From: Glutamicibacter sp. JC586
GTDB taxonomy: Bacteria; Actinomycetota; Actinomycetes; Actinomycetales; Micrococcaceae
Reading direction: 5' to 3'
DNA: 64,000 bases
NCBI RefSeq assembly: GCF_009805585.1
Contig: NZ_VHIN01000022.1
Span: 124,001 to 188,000 of the forward strand
Shown here: positions 42,604 through 52,218 of the stretch, in pieces
Layout: the number at the start of each line of letters is the position of its first letter
Numbering within the stretch: position 1 is the first letter of the stretch
The notes under the pieces: model-generated
Seen by the model: the letters and a program-made list of their open reading frames with translations, nothing else
Databases searched by the model: none
What the model was told of the DNA's origin: nothing
Made by a program: the position numbers and the translations under genes

Positions 42604-44390
42604 TAGTACTTACGCTCCATTGGCTGGTAACGGGTAAAGATGACCGGCTTGGTTTCCATGCGGATACCCCGGATGTCTTCGGTGATCGCATCGGCGTCGC
42701 GGAAGGACATCGAGTGCTTCATGAAGTTCTCATCATCACGGTTCGGGAAGTCTTCACGGTAGTGACCGCCGCGCGATTCCTTACGGTGCAGGGCAGCAAC
42801 GATCATAACCTCGGCCAGATCCAGCAGGAAGCCGAGTTCAACGGCTTCGAGCAGGTCCAGGTTGAAGCGCTTGCCCTTGTCCTGGATGCCGATGTTCTTG
42901 TAGCGGGTGCGCAGTTCTTCAACCACACCACGAGCTTCCTTCAAGGTGTTCTCGTCGCGGAATACCTGGACGTTGGCGTCCATGGTCTCCTGCAAGATGG
43001 TGCGCAACTCTGCCACGCGCTCGGTGCCGTTGGAATCCAACAGTGCCGAGAGCTGCTCGGTAACAAATGCTTCTGGGTTCTCTGGAAGCTCGACGAACTG
43101 CGCGGTCTTAGCGTATTCAGCAGCCGAGATGCCGGCGCGCTTACCGAAGACGTTGATGTCCAGTAGCGAGTTGGTGCCCAGACGGTTCGAACCGTGAACC
43201 GAAACGCAAGCAACCTCACCGGCAGCGTATAGACCTGGAACAACGGTGTCGTTGTCCTGCAGGACCTCTGCGTCGATGTTGGTTGGCATGCCACCCATGA
43301 CGTAGTGAGCGGTCGGGAACACTGGCACCGGCTCGGTGTATGGTTCTACACCCAGGTAGGTACGAGCGAACTCGGTGATGTCCGGAAGCTTCGCATCGAT
43401 GTGTGCTGGTTCCAGGTGGGTGAGGTCCAACAGGACGTAGTCCTTGTTTGGACCACAACCGCGGCCTTCACGTACTTCGTTGGCCATCGAACGGGCCACG
43501 ATGTCACGTGGGGCCAGGTCCTTAATGGTTGGAGCGTAACGCTCCATGAAGCGCTCACCTTCGGAGTTACGAAGGATCGCACCTTCACCACGGGCTGCTT
43601 CGGAAAGCAGGATGCCCAGGCCAGCAAGGCCGGTTGGGTGGAACTGAACAAATTCCATATCTTCCAGTGGAAGACCCTTACGGAAGGCGATGCCCATGCC
43701 GTCACCGGTCAGGGTGTGTGCGTTGGAGGTGGTCTTGAAGACCTTGCCGGCACCACCGGTAGCGAAGATGATCGACTTTGCCTGGAACACGTGCAGTTCG
43801 CCGGTGGCCAGGTCGTAGGAAACAACGCCAGCTACACGCTTCTGCTTGTAGGCGGTGCCGTCCTCACGGTAAGCATCCTCTTCAACGGTCAGCAGGTCCA
43901 GTACGTAGAACTCGTTGTAGAACTCAACGTTGTGCTTCACGCAGTTTTGGTACAGGGTCTGCAGGATCATGTGACCGGTGCGGTCTGCTGCGTAGCAGGC
44001 GCGGCGTACAGCGGCCTTACCGTGGTCGCGGGTGTGACCACCGAAGCGACGCTGGTCGATCTTGCCCTCTGGGGTGCGATTGAAGGGAAGACCCATCTTT
44101 TCCAGGTCGAGCACGGCGTCGATGGCTTCCTTGGCCATAACCTCTGCTGCGTCCTGGTCTACCAGGTAGTCGCCACCCTTAACGGTGTCGAAGGTGTGCC
44201 ATTCCCAGTTGTCTTCTTCGACGTTGGCAAGTGCTGCACACATACCACCCTGGGCTGCACCGGTGTGCGAGCGGGTTGGGTAAAGCTTGGTTAGCACTGC
44301 GGTGCGTGCGCGCTGACCGGATTCGATCGCTGCGCGCATACCTGCACCACCGGCACCGACGATGACTACGTCGTACTTATGTACCTGCAT
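42603..44390 (-). CDS. sdhA: succinate dehydrogenase flavoprotein subunit
   Basis: A 595-aa FAD protein that oxidises succinate. It starts MQVHKYDVVIVGAGGAGMRA from ATG 44390; an in-frame ATG at 44438 would run into sdhD. The FAD-linking His lies in TRSHTGAAQGGM. The active-site Arg and His regions are REGRGCGPNK and the HGSNRLGTNSLLD motif. Length is normal for actinobacterial SdhA. Confidence 0.96.
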   Translation of the reverse strand: MQVHKYDVVIVGAGGAGMRAAIESGQRARTAVLTKLYPTRSHTGAAQGGMCAALANVEEDNWEWHTFDTVKGGDYLVDQDAAEVMAKEAIDAVLDLEKMGLPFNRTPEGKIDQRRFGGHTRDHGKAAVRRACYAADRTGHMILQTLYQNCVKHNVEFYNEFYVLDLLTVEEDAYREDGTAYKQKRVAGVVSYDLATGELHVFQAKSIIFATGGAGKVFKTTSNAHTLTGDGMGIAFRKGLPLEDMEFVQFHPTGLAGLGILLSEAARGEGAILRNSEGERFMERYAPTIKDLAPRDIVARSMANEVREGRGCGPNKDYVLLDLTHLEPAHIDAKLPDITEFARTYLGVEPYTEPVPVFPTAHYVMGGMPTNIDAEVLQDNDTVVPGLYAAGEVACVSVHGSNRLGTNSLLDINVFGKRAGISAAEYAKTAQFVELPENPEAFVTEQLSALLDSNGTERVAELRTILQETMDANVQVFRDENTLKEARGVVEELRTRYKNIGIQDKGKRFNLDLLEAVELGFLLDLAEVMIVAALHRKESRGGHYREDFPNRDDENFMKHSMSFRDADAITEDIRGIRMETKPVIFTRYQPMERKY

Positions 44391-44428
44391 TCTTGATGCT
44401 CTCTTTTCTAAAAAACTTTTCGGTGGGC

Positions 44429-44875
44429 TTACAGGCACTGAGCGAGTTCGCTACCAGTGACACAAGGATCGAAGGTGAAGATCACCAGGGAGCCCAGCAC
44501 GATAATGAAGATTGTGGCTACGTATAGAATGCCCTTGAGCCAAGCACGGGTTGCGTGCTTTTCTGCGTAGTCGTTGATGATGGTGCGCACGCCGTTAGCG
44601 CCGTGCAGCATAGCTAGCCACAGTAGGACCAGATCCCAGACGCGCCAGACCAGTGCGGCCCACTTGCCGGCGACAAAGCCGAAGCTGATGCCGGAGATAC
44701 CTTCGCCGACCATCAGGTTGGTGAACAGGTGACCGAAGATTAGGACGATCAGGACCACGCCGGACAAGCGCATGAATAGCCAAGCAAGCTTCTCGAAGCT
44801 GCCGTGCGACTTTGGTCCGCGCTTGTACTTAGGGTCAATGCGCTGGCTGCGTGGAGCAGGAATAGAAACGCTCAT
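44429..44875 (-). CDS. sdhD: succinate dehydrogenase hydrophobic membrane anchor
   Basis: A 148-aa anchor with three transmembrane helices (about 35-57, 72-95 and 115-138). A haem/quinone-side His lies in FGHLFTNLM, and MLHGANGVRTIINDY is the conserved membrane-exit segment of SdhD. The first 30 residues are polar and basic. The gap to sdhC is 3 bases, so they are one operon. Confidence 0.93.
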   Translation of the reverse strand: MSVSIPAPRSQRIDPKYKRGPKSHGSFEKLAWLFMRLSGVVLIVLIFGHLFTNLMVGEGISGISFGFVAGKWAALVWRVWDLVLLWLAMLHGANGVRTIINDYAEKHATRAWLKGILYVATIFIIVLGSLVIFTFDPCVTGSELAQCL

Positions 44876-44878
44876 GGC

Positions 44879-45259
44879 TTAGTGGCCTCCCAATGCGATC
44901 GACAGGTGACGGATTGTGAAAGCTGCGAGGACGATGACCCAAACGATCAAAACGCCCCAGAGCATCTGGCGCTGGTACTTGGTACCTTGCTTCCAGAAAT
45001 CCACCAGGATCAGGCGCACACCATTGAACGCGTGGAATAGGATTGCTGCCACCAGACCGACTTCACCAAAAGCCATCCATGGAGTCTGGTAGGTGCTGAT
45101 GATTGCGTTGTAGGCATTGGCATCAACGCGGACCATTGCCGTGTCGAGTACGTGCACCAGCAAATAAAGAAAAATAGCGACACCGGTGACTCGGTGTCCC
45201 ACCCAGGACCACATGCCTTCATGGCCGCGGTAAAGGGTGCCTGACGAAGTCTTCGACAC
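44879..45259 (-). CDS. sdhC: succinate dehydrogenase cytochrome b556 subunit
   Basis: A 126-aa three-helix anchor. The conserved N-terminal segment is GTLYRGHEGMWSWVGHRVTG, and the haem-ligand His lies in LLVHVLDT. I use GTG 45259 with GGAGG upstream; the frame extends to 45307, but that part has no family match. It is the first gene of sdhCDAB. The 280 bases upstream hold the divergent promoters for sdh and manC; I see no clear operator. Confidence 0.93.
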   Translation of the reverse strand: MSKTSSGTLYRGHEGMWSWVGHRVTGVAIFLYLLVHVLDTAMVRVDANAYNAIISTYQTPWMAFGEVGLVAAILFHAFNGVRLILVDFWKQGTKYQRQMLWGVLIVWVIVLAAFTIRHLSIALGGH

Positions 45260-45537
45260 TGAACTTAACCTCCAAGGCTCGCAACGGCGCATGTGTATAT
45301 TGCACACAATGAGATTTGACGCACTTGTGCGAGCGTTCCTTGTGCGAGTCTAAACCACATGACACACCTCAATCTATTTCGTGTCCCATTCCTGTGAGCA
45401 TGTTCACCGAATAGTGGGAAATATGCGCCAAAAGGCCATTGTTCACCGTGATTACGGCATATTTGGCGTTCGTATTTCCGTACAATGAAAGATGTCAATG
45501 GACCGAATTATCCACCGAATGAATTAGTCTGGAATGC

Positions 45538-46653
45538 GTGAATGCAGACCTATTAGCCAGATTCCACGGCGTGATCCCCGCCGGCGGCGTCGGCACCCGA
45601 TTGTGGCCGCTCTCCCGGGCTTCGGCTCCCAAATTTTTGCACGACCTGACCGGTTCCGGATCGACGCTGATTCGTGCTACCTATGACCGCCTGGTGCCTT
45701 TGGCTGGCGAACGCATTATGGTCGTCACCGGTGGCGCTCACCGTGGTGCAGTGGTCAGTCAGTTGCCTGAGTTGTGCGATGAAGATTTGGTGCTCGAGCC
45801 AGAGCCGCGCGACTCAGCGGCGGCCATCGGACTGGCAGCAGCGATCCTGTATCGTCGCGACCCGGATATCATCATGGGTTCCTTTGCTGCCGATCAGGTC
45901 ATTGAGCCGGTGCAGGTCTTCCAAGACGCCTTGCGTGAAGCGATCCACACTGCCGCGACCGGAAAGATTGTCACCATCGGGATTCATCCGACTCATCCAT
46001 CCACCGGGTTCGGTTACATCCGCACCGGTGAACTGCTCGATGTCGCACAGGCGCCGAGCGCTCGTGGGGTGGTGGAGTTCGTAGAGAAGCCCGACGAGGA
46101 CACTGCGCGCAAGTATCTGGCTTCCGGCGGGTTCTTTTGGAACGCCGGAATGTTTGTTGCACCGGTGAGCCTGATGCTTTCGCACCTTGAAGCCAATGAG
46201 CCTGCGTTGCACGCCGGGCTGATGAAGATCGCTGACGCGTGGGAGACCGAGTCGCGTGATGAGGTGATGCGCGAAGTTTGGCCTGATCTGCCAAAGATCG
46301 CCATTGACTACGCGGTGGCGGAGCCGGCTGCTGCGGCCGGTGATGTTGCGGTGATCCCTGGTGTCTTTAACTGGGATGACGTAGGGGACTTTGCCGCGAT
46401 CGGCCGATTGAACAAGGCCAGTGCTGAAGAGGGCATCATCAACCTGGGGGATAAGCAGGTGCGCGTGTATGCCGATAATGCTACCGGTGTGGTTTATTCG
46501 GATCGCCCGCGAGTGATTGCTCTGGTCGGGATCGAAGATGTGGTGGTGGTTGATACCGCGGATGCATTGTTGGTGACCACCAAGGAGCATGCGCAGAAGG
46601 TGAAGCAGACCGTGGAAGCGCTAAAAGCTGACGGAGCCACCGAGGTCCTATAG
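45538..46653 (+). CDS. manC: mannose-1-phosphate guanylyltransferase
   Basis: A 371-aa nucleotidyltransferase that makes GDP-mannose for glycan and lipoglycan synthesis. The signature is GGVGTRLWPLSRASAPK near residues 18-34, with VEFVEKPD and GYIRTGE as further GT-A-fold contacts. It lacks the C-terminal phosphomannose isomerase domain of long ManC proteins, as usual in Actinobacteria. The start codon is GTG 45538. A strong terminator follows. Confidence 0.92.
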   Translation: MNADLLARFHGVIPAGGVGTRLWPLSRASAPKFLHDLTGSGSTLIRATYDRLVPLAGERIMVVTGGAHRGAVVSQLPELCDEDLVLEPEPRDSAAAIGLAAAILYRRDPDIIMGSFAADQVIEPVQVFQDALREAIHTAATGKIVTIGIHPTHPSTGFGYIRTGELLDVAQAPSARGVVEFVEKPDEDTARKYLASGGFFWNAGMFVAPVSLMLSHLEANEPALHAGLMKIADAWETESRDEVMREVWPDLPKIAIDYAVAEPAAAAGDVAVIPGVFNWDDVGDFAAIGRLNKASAEEGIINLGDKQVRVYADNATGVVYSDRPRVIALVGIEDVVVVDTADALLVTTKEHAQKVKQTVEALKADGATEVL

Positions 46654-46664
46654 CGCATCGCGCC

Positions 46665-46702
46665 AACGGGTCATGCAACGGAAAATCGTTGTATGACCCG
46701 TT
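46665..46702 (+). terminator. rho-independent terminator of manC
   Basis: AACGGGTCATGCAACG and CGTTGTATGACCCGTT form a 16-bp stem with one wobble pair and a GAAAAT loop, followed by a T-run (TTTTTATTT). Confidence 0.93.
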
Positions 46703-46846
46703 TTTTATTTGTGTGACCTCGACGCAATTTTAAATGTGATGCGAATTATCCAAGTGCGTATGACCTGATCTTTTGCGTCAAAATCAGCGCCTTTTTGTAC
46801 CAACCAATTGGCCAAACAGGGACAGTGTGTTGATAGGTTGGAAGAC

Positions 46847-48994
46847 ATGACTACGGCCAAGATGAACGACGAGTTATCCAAAACCGAAAGTAGTTCTCCG
46901 TCTGGAACGCCACCGCCAGCGGAGAAAACAAGAATCAACAAGGTGGTGTTTTTCGGCTCGGCACTTTCGGTGCTGGCCATTGCCCTCTGGGCGATGCTTG
47001 ACCGCGAATCGGCGAGCACAGTCATCACCACGACCGTGTCTTGGATTGGTAAAAACTTCGGCTGGTACTACACACTGATTGTGGTTTCCGTGCTGATCTT
47101 CGTGGTGGGCATCGCGATCTCCAAGGTGGGTAAGACCCGTCTGGGGCCGGATCATTCACGCCCCACCTTCAACATGTTTACCTGGGCGGCGATGCTCTTC
47201 GCCGCCGGCATCGGCATCGATTTGATGTTCTTCTCGGTCTCCGAGCCGGTCACCCAATATCTTGCCCCACCGGCCATCGAAGGCTCCACCGTACAAGCCG
47301 CGCGCCAGGCGATGGCCTGGACGCTGTTCCACTACGGACTACTGGGCTGGGGCCTGTACGCACTGATCGGCCTGGCGCTGGGTTACTTCGCCTACCGACA
47401 CAACCTGCCACTGTCCATCCGCTCGGCCCTCTACCCGATCCTGGGCAAGCGCACCGAAGGCTGGGTAGGTCATACCGTAGATATCGCGGCGATGCTCGGC
47501 ACCATCTTTGGTATCGCCACCTCACTAGGTATTGGTGTGGCGCAGCTGAACTACGGGCTTCACTTCATGTTCGGCATCCCGGAGAACCGTACCTGGCAGA
47601 TCGTACTGATCGTCATCGCGGTCATCATGGCCACCATCTCGGTACTGACCGGTGTGGAGAAGGGCATCCGCCGCCTCTCCGAACTGAACGTGCTGCTATG
47701 CATCGCGCTGATGCTCTTTATCCTGATCACCGGCTCCACCGCGTACCTCTTTGACGGCATCGTGAACAATATCGGCGACAGCATCTCGATGTTCCCTTCA
47801 ATGGCGCTCGATACCTTCGCCTACGAGCGGCCAGATGAATGGCTGAACGGCTGGACGCTGTTCTTCTGGGCATGGTGGATCGCCTGGGCACCATTTGTTG
47901 GTTTGTTCCTGGCGCGTATTTCACGTGGCCGCACTATTCGTCAGTTTGTTGTTGCCGTGCTGGTGGTTCCATTTGCTTTCATCCTGCTGTGGATCTCGAT
48001 CTTCGGTAACAGTGCACTGGAACTAGTCCGCTCGGGCAATACCGCTTTTGGCGAGGTCGCGATGAATACCCCGGAGCGGGCGTTCTACTCACTGTTAGAG
48101 CAGATGCCTTTTGCCCCGGTCACCGCGGCGATCGCCACCTTCACCGGCCTGCTGTTCTATGTCACCAGTGCCGACTCCGGCGCGCTGGTGATGGCCAACT
48201 TCACCTCGCACCTCAAAGACCCACAGTCCGATGGCTCCAAGCCGGTCCGTCTGTTCTGGTCTTTGGCCACGGGCCTGCTGACCTTAGGCATGCTCTTTGT
48301 TGACGGGGTGCCCACCTTGCAGGGCGCCACGGTGATTATGGGTCTGCCGTTCTCCTTTGTGCTGGTGCTGATTATGCTGGGCTTATTCAAGTCCCTGCGC
48401 ATGGAAAACGCGCTGGCTGACAGTTACCGGAACAATATGCACAAGGTCCTGACCAGCCGCATGGGATCCACCTCAGACCGGCGTAACTGGAAGCAGCGCA
48501 TGACCCGTGCGATGACCTACCCGGGGCGTAAAGCCACCAAACGGTTCTTGGCTGAGACGGCACTGCCGGCACTGCAAGAGGTCAGTGAAGAATTCACCGT
48601 ACGTGGTGCCGAGGTGAACCTGGAGATCGAGAAGGTTGAGCACCTGAACCTAAACTCGCTGGATTTGGTGGTCGCCAACGGTGAAGAACGTCCCTTCAAA
48701 TATCAGGTGTACCCGGTGCAACTGCCGATTCCGAGCTTCGCTCGCGTCTCCTCCGAGACGAACGTGTACTACCGCGTTGAGGTCTTCTCGCAGGAAGGCA
48801 GTCACGGCTATGACCTGATGGGACTGACCAAAGAACAGCTGATCTGCGACGTGCTCGACCAGTACGAGGCGCACTTGGTCTTCCTCGAAGCACAGACCGA
48901 GCTCGCTGCACCAAGCCAGATCAACGCCAGTGGGGCCTCGAAAACTCACTGGGAAACAGATTTTGAAACGACCCCGAAAGAAGAGGAAGTATGA
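46847..48994 (+). CDS. betT: BCCT-family choline transporter
   Basis: A protein of about 715 aa with twelve hydrophobic segments between roughly residues 45 and 560. Family features include GIGIDLMFFSVSEPV in the fourth helix and WAWWIAWAPFVGLFLARISRGRT, the core BCCT signature. The roughly 160-residue hydrophilic C-terminal tail is typical of BetT choline importers, where it takes part in osmosensing. ATG 46847 is preceded by GGAAG at short spacing; an ATG four codons later is possible. It overlaps betB by 4 bases (ATGA), so uptake and oxidation are co-expressed. Confidence 0.92.
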   Translation: MTTAKMNDELSKTESSSPSGTPPPAEKTRINKVVFFGSALSVLAIALWAMLDRESASTVITTTVSWIGKNFGWYYTLIVVSVLIFVVGIAISKVGKTRLGPDHSRPTFNMFTWAAMLFAAGIGIDLMFFSVSEPVTQYLAPPAIEGSTVQAARQAMAWTLFHYGLLGWGLYALIGLALGYFAYRHNLPLSIRSALYPILGKRTEGWVGHTVDIAAMLGTIFGIATSLGIGVAQLNYGLHFMFGIPENRTWQIVLIVIAVIMATISVLTGVEKGIRRLSELNVLLCIALMLFILITGSTAYLFDGIVNNIGDSISMFPSMALDTFAYERPDEWLNGWTLFFWAWWIAWAPFVGLFLARISRGRTIRQFVVAVLVVPFAFILLWISIFGNSALELVRSGNTAFGEVAMNTPERAFYSLLEQMPFAPVTAAIATFTGLLFYVTSADSGALVMANFTSHLKDPQSDGSKPVRLFWSLATGLLTLGMLFVDGVPTLQGATVIMGLPFSFVLVLIMLGLFKSLRMENALADSYRNNMHKVLTSRMGSTSDRRNWKQRMTRAMTYPGRKATKRFLAETALPALQEVSEEFTVRGAEVNLEIEKVEHLNLNSLDLVVANGEERPFKYQVYPVQLPIPSFARVSSETNVYYRVEVFSQEGSHGYDLMGLTKEQLICDVLDQYEAHLVFLEAQTELAAPSQINASGASKTHWETDFETTPKEEEV

Positions 48995-50505
48995 GCTTTC
49001 CAAGCAACCAGAATCCGCGCCTGAACAGCGGGGAAACACTCTTTATCAACGGTGCTTTTGAAGCCGCCAGCAGTGGTGCCACGCGCACCATCAAATGCCC
49101 GGCTAACCAGATTGCGGTAGCCACCGTCTCCGAAGCGGCCCAAGAAGATTCCGAGCGCGCCATCAAAGCCGCCCGCGAGTCCTTCGACTCAGGTGTCTGG
49201 TCTCAGGTTCCGGCGCCACAGCGCGGAGAGTTCCTGCTGAAGGTCGCGGACAAGCTGGTAGAGCGCAAAGACGAATTTGCGCTGGCTGAAACCCTAGATA
49301 CCGGCAAGCGCTTGGTGGAATCCGAAATTGATATGGACGACATCACCGCCTGCTTCCGTTACTTCGGCAAGCTCGCCGGTCAGGACGCCGGACGTCTCGT
49401 TGATGCAGGGGATGCCAATGTGCTCAGCCGGATCGCCTACGAACCGGTGGGCGTGGCCGCCATGATCACCCCATGGAACTACCCACTGCTACAGGCGGCG
49501 TGGAAGATCGCCCCGGCGCTAGCTGCGGGCTGCTCCTTTGTGCTCAAGCCAGCAGAGCTCAGCCCCTCCACCGCCATCTTGATGATGGAGATCCTCGACG
49601 AGCTCGGCCTACCTGCGGGCGTGGCCAACCTAGTCACCGGTACCGGCGCCGACGCCGGAGCGATTCTCTCTGAACACCGCGATGTGGACCTGGTCTCCTT
49701 CACCGGTGGTCTGGTCACCGGACGCAAGGTGGCCGCGGCCGCGGCCGGCACGGTGAAAAAGGTAGCGCTGGAACTTGGCGGTAAGAACCCGAACGTGATC
49801 TTCGCCGACGCAGACTTTGACGCCGCGGTAGACAACGCACTGAACGCGGCCTTTGTACACTCCGGACAGGTGTGCTCGGCCGGTGCCCGACTGGTCGTTG
49901 AAGAGTCGATCGCAGAAAAGTTTGTTGACGAGCTGGTGCGTCGCACCAAGAACATCAAGATCGGCGGCCCCTTCGATGAGCAGGCCGAAACCGGCGCACT
50001 CATTTCTGAGGATCACCTGGCCAAGGTGGATGCCTATGTTCAGGCAGGCATCGCTGAAGGTGTGCGCGTACGCTGCGGTGGTCGTCGAGCCAGCGCAGAA
50101 GATGGTGCAGGACTTGAAGCCGGAAGCTTCTACCTACCCACCGTGCTGGATCAGGTGAAGCGAGGCATGTCGGTCGTTATTGATGAGGCCTTCGGCCCGG
50201 TAGTGACCGTGGAAACCTTCAGCACCGAAGAAGAAGCGGTGGCCATCGCCAATGACACTGACTACGGTCTGGCTGGCGCGGTGTGGTCTCAGGACGCCTC
50301 CAAGACTCAGCGCATTGCCGCCAAATTGCGCCACGGCACCATTTGGATCAACGACTTCCACCCCTACCTGCCACAGGCAGAATGGGGCGGATTTGGTCAG
50401 TCGGGGGTAGGCCGCGAACTGGGCCCCACCGGACTAGGCGAATACCAAGAAGCAAAGCATATTTACCAGAACCTGGCACCGCAGGTCACCGGATGGTTTA
50501 AGTAA
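48991..50505 (+). CDS. betB: betaine-aldehyde dehydrogenase
   Basis: A 504-aa NAD(P)-dependent aldehyde dehydrogenase. The catalytic Cys is in SGQVCSAGARL, the general base Glu in LELGGKNP, the oxyanion Asn and cofactor region in ITPWNYPLLQAAWKIAPALA, and the binding site in FGPVVTVE. Its position between a BCCT carrier and a choline dehydrogenase assigns it to glycine-betaine synthesis. The start overlaps the betT stop codon (ATGA). Confidence 0.94.
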   Translation: MSFPSNQNPRLNSGETLFINGAFEAASSGATRTIKCPANQIAVATVSEAAQEDSERAIKAARESFDSGVWSQVPAPQRGEFLLKVADKLVERKDEFALAETLDTGKRLVESEIDMDDITACFRYFGKLAGQDAGRLVDAGDANVLSRIAYEPVGVAAMITPWNYPLLQAAWKIAPALAAGCSFVLKPAELSPSTAILMMEILDELGLPAGVANLVTGTGADAGAILSEHRDVDLVSFTGGLVTGRKVAAAAAGTVKKVALELGGKNPNVIFADADFDAAVDNALNAAFVHSGQVCSAGARLVVEESIAEKFVDELVRRTKNIKIGGPFDEQAETGALISEDHLAKVDAYVQAGIAEGVRVRCGGRRASAEDGAGLEAGSFYLPTVLDQVKRGMSVVIDEAFGPVVTVETFSTEEEAVAIANDTDYGLAGAVWSQDASKTQRIAAKLRHGTIWINDFHPYLPQAEWGGFGQSGVGRELGPTGLGEYQEAKHIYQNLAPQVTGWFK

Positions 50506-50513
50506 GGAGCACT

Positions 50514-52076
50514 ATGAAGCAGGAATTCGATTACATCGTTATCGGCGGCGGCTCCGCAGGAGCAGCCGTGGCAGCACGACTGAGCGAAGACCCCAGTGTT
50601 GAGGTTGCGCTGGTAGAAGCTGGCCCAGATGATCGCAACTATGATGAGGTGCTCCAGCTGGACCGCTGGATGGAACTGCTCGAATCCGGCCTCGACTGGG
50701 ACTACCCAATTGAAGAGCAGGAAAACGGCAACTCGTTCATGCGCCACGCCCGCGCCAAAGTCATGGGTGGTTGCTCCAGCCATAACTCGTGCATCGCCTT
50801 CTGGGCGCCACGCGAAGACATCGACGAGTGGGAATCCAAGTTCGGCGCCACCGGCTGGAACTCAGATATGGCCTACCGCCTGTACAAGAAGTTGGAAACC
50901 AACCAAGACGCTGGCCCTGACGCTCCGCACCACGGGGATAGCGGCCCAGTGAAGCTCATGAACGTGCCGGCCAATGATCCTTGCGGTGTGGCACTGCTGG
51001 ATGCTTGTGAGCAGGCCGGGATTCCTCGCGCCAAGTTCAACAACAACCAGACGGTCATCAACGGGGCCAACTTCTTCCAGATCAACCGCCGCGAAGACGG
51101 AACCCGTTCCTCCTCCTCGGTCTCCTATATCCACCCGATCTTGGAACGCGAGAACTTCACGGTCCTGACCGGGTTGCAGGCCAAGAAGCTGAACTTTGAT
51201 GAGAACAAGAACTGCACCGGCGTGGATGTAGCTAACGGAGCGTTTGGCCGCACCACCACGTTGAGCGCTCGCCGTGAGGTTGTGCTCAGCGCCGGCGCCA
51301 TTGACTCGCCGAAGCTGTTGATGCTCTCGGGCATTGGCCCGGCCGAGCACCTGAAGTCCGTCGGTGTTGAGGTGCTGGTTGATGCGCCGGGCGTTGGCGA
51401 ACACCTGCAGGATCACCCAGAAGGTGTGATCCAGTGGGAAGCGAAGCAGCCTATGCCAGAAACTTCTACCCAGTGGTGGGAGATCGGCATCTTCACCCCG
51501 ACTGAAGAAGGCTTGGACCGTCCGGATCTGATGATGCACTACGGTTCGGTGCCTTTTGATATGCACACCCTGCGTCAGGGCTATCCAACCGGGGAGAACA
51601 CTTTCTGCCTGACCCCGAACGTCACCCACGCCAAGTCGCGCGGTACCGTTCGACTACGCAGCAGCGACTTCCGTGACAAGCCAAAGGTGGATCCTCGCTA
51701 CTTCACCGATGAGCAGGGTCATGATGCCCGCGTGATGATTGCCGGTATCCGCAAGGCGCGCGACATTGTTGCCCAGTCGCCGATGGCACAGTGGGCCGGC
51801 GAAGAGCAGTTCCCGGGCCAGCAGACGCAGAGCGATGAGGAAATCTTCGACTACATCAAGCGCACCCACAACACCGTGTACCACCCAGCGGGAACCGTGC
51901 GCATGGGTGCTGTGGAAGATGACATGAGCCCACTTGATCCTCAGCTGAAGGTTAAGGGCGTGAGTGGTCTGCGTGTAGCAGATGCCTCGGTGATGCCCGA
52001 ATTGGTCACTGTGAATCCGAACATCACCGTGATGATGATCGGTGAGCGTTGTGCCGAGCTGATCCGCGAAAGCTAG
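50514..52076 (+). CDS. betA: choline dehydrogenase-like GMC oxidoreductase
   Basis: A 520-aa FAD enzyme of the glucose-methanol-choline family. The FAD loop is IVIGGGSAGAAVAARLSED at the N-terminus, GMC signature 2 is GAIDSPKLLMLSGIG, and the active-site His is in NTVYHPAGTVRMG. The neighbours betT and betB point to choline oxidation to betaine aldehyde. AAGGAG lies before ATG 50514. A terminator follows. Confidence 0.93.
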   Translation: MKQEFDYIVIGGGSAGAAVAARLSEDPSVEVALVEAGPDDRNYDEVLQLDRWMELLESGLDWDYPIEEQENGNSFMRHARAKVMGGCSSHNSCIAFWAPREDIDEWESKFGATGWNSDMAYRLYKKLETNQDAGPDAPHHGDSGPVKLMNVPANDPCGVALLDACEQAGIPRAKFNNNQTVINGANFFQINRREDGTRSSSSVSYIHPILERENFTVLTGLQAKKLNFDENKNCTGVDVANGAFGRTTTLSARREVVLSAGAIDSPKLLMLSGIGPAEHLKSVGVEVLVDAPGVGEHLQDHPEGVIQWEAKQPMPETSTQWWEIGIFTPTEEGLDRPDLMMHYGSVPFDMHTLRQGYPTGENTFCLTPNVTHAKSRGTVRLRSSDFRDKPKVDPRYFTDEQGHDARVMIAGIRKARDIVAQSPMAQWAGEEQFPGQQTQSDEEIFDYIKRTHNTVYHPAGTVRMGAVEDDMSPLDPQLKVKGVSGLRVADASVMPELVTVNPNITVMMIGERCAELIRES

Positions 52077-52087
52077 GGGAAAAATCC

Positions 52088-52129
52088 AAGGTGGTGCCTA
52101 TCGGTAGACCGGTGGGTGCCACCTTTTTT
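52088..52129 (+). terminator. rho-independent terminator of the bet operon
   Basis: AAGGTGG pairs with CCACCTT around an inner imperfect stem and is followed by TTTTT. Confidence 0.85.
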
Positions 52130-52218
52130 CTGGCCTGAACTGTTTCGCGTGATGGCCAAACATTACGAAAAAATGTTAACTGCGGCTGTTGGACGAGTAT
52201 GTTCGAAGGGTGTCCACC

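Noticed and set aside
43305-44294. Long plus-strand frame opposite sdhA
   Set aside because: Antisense shadow; sdhA is certain and the sdh operon is complete on the minus strand.
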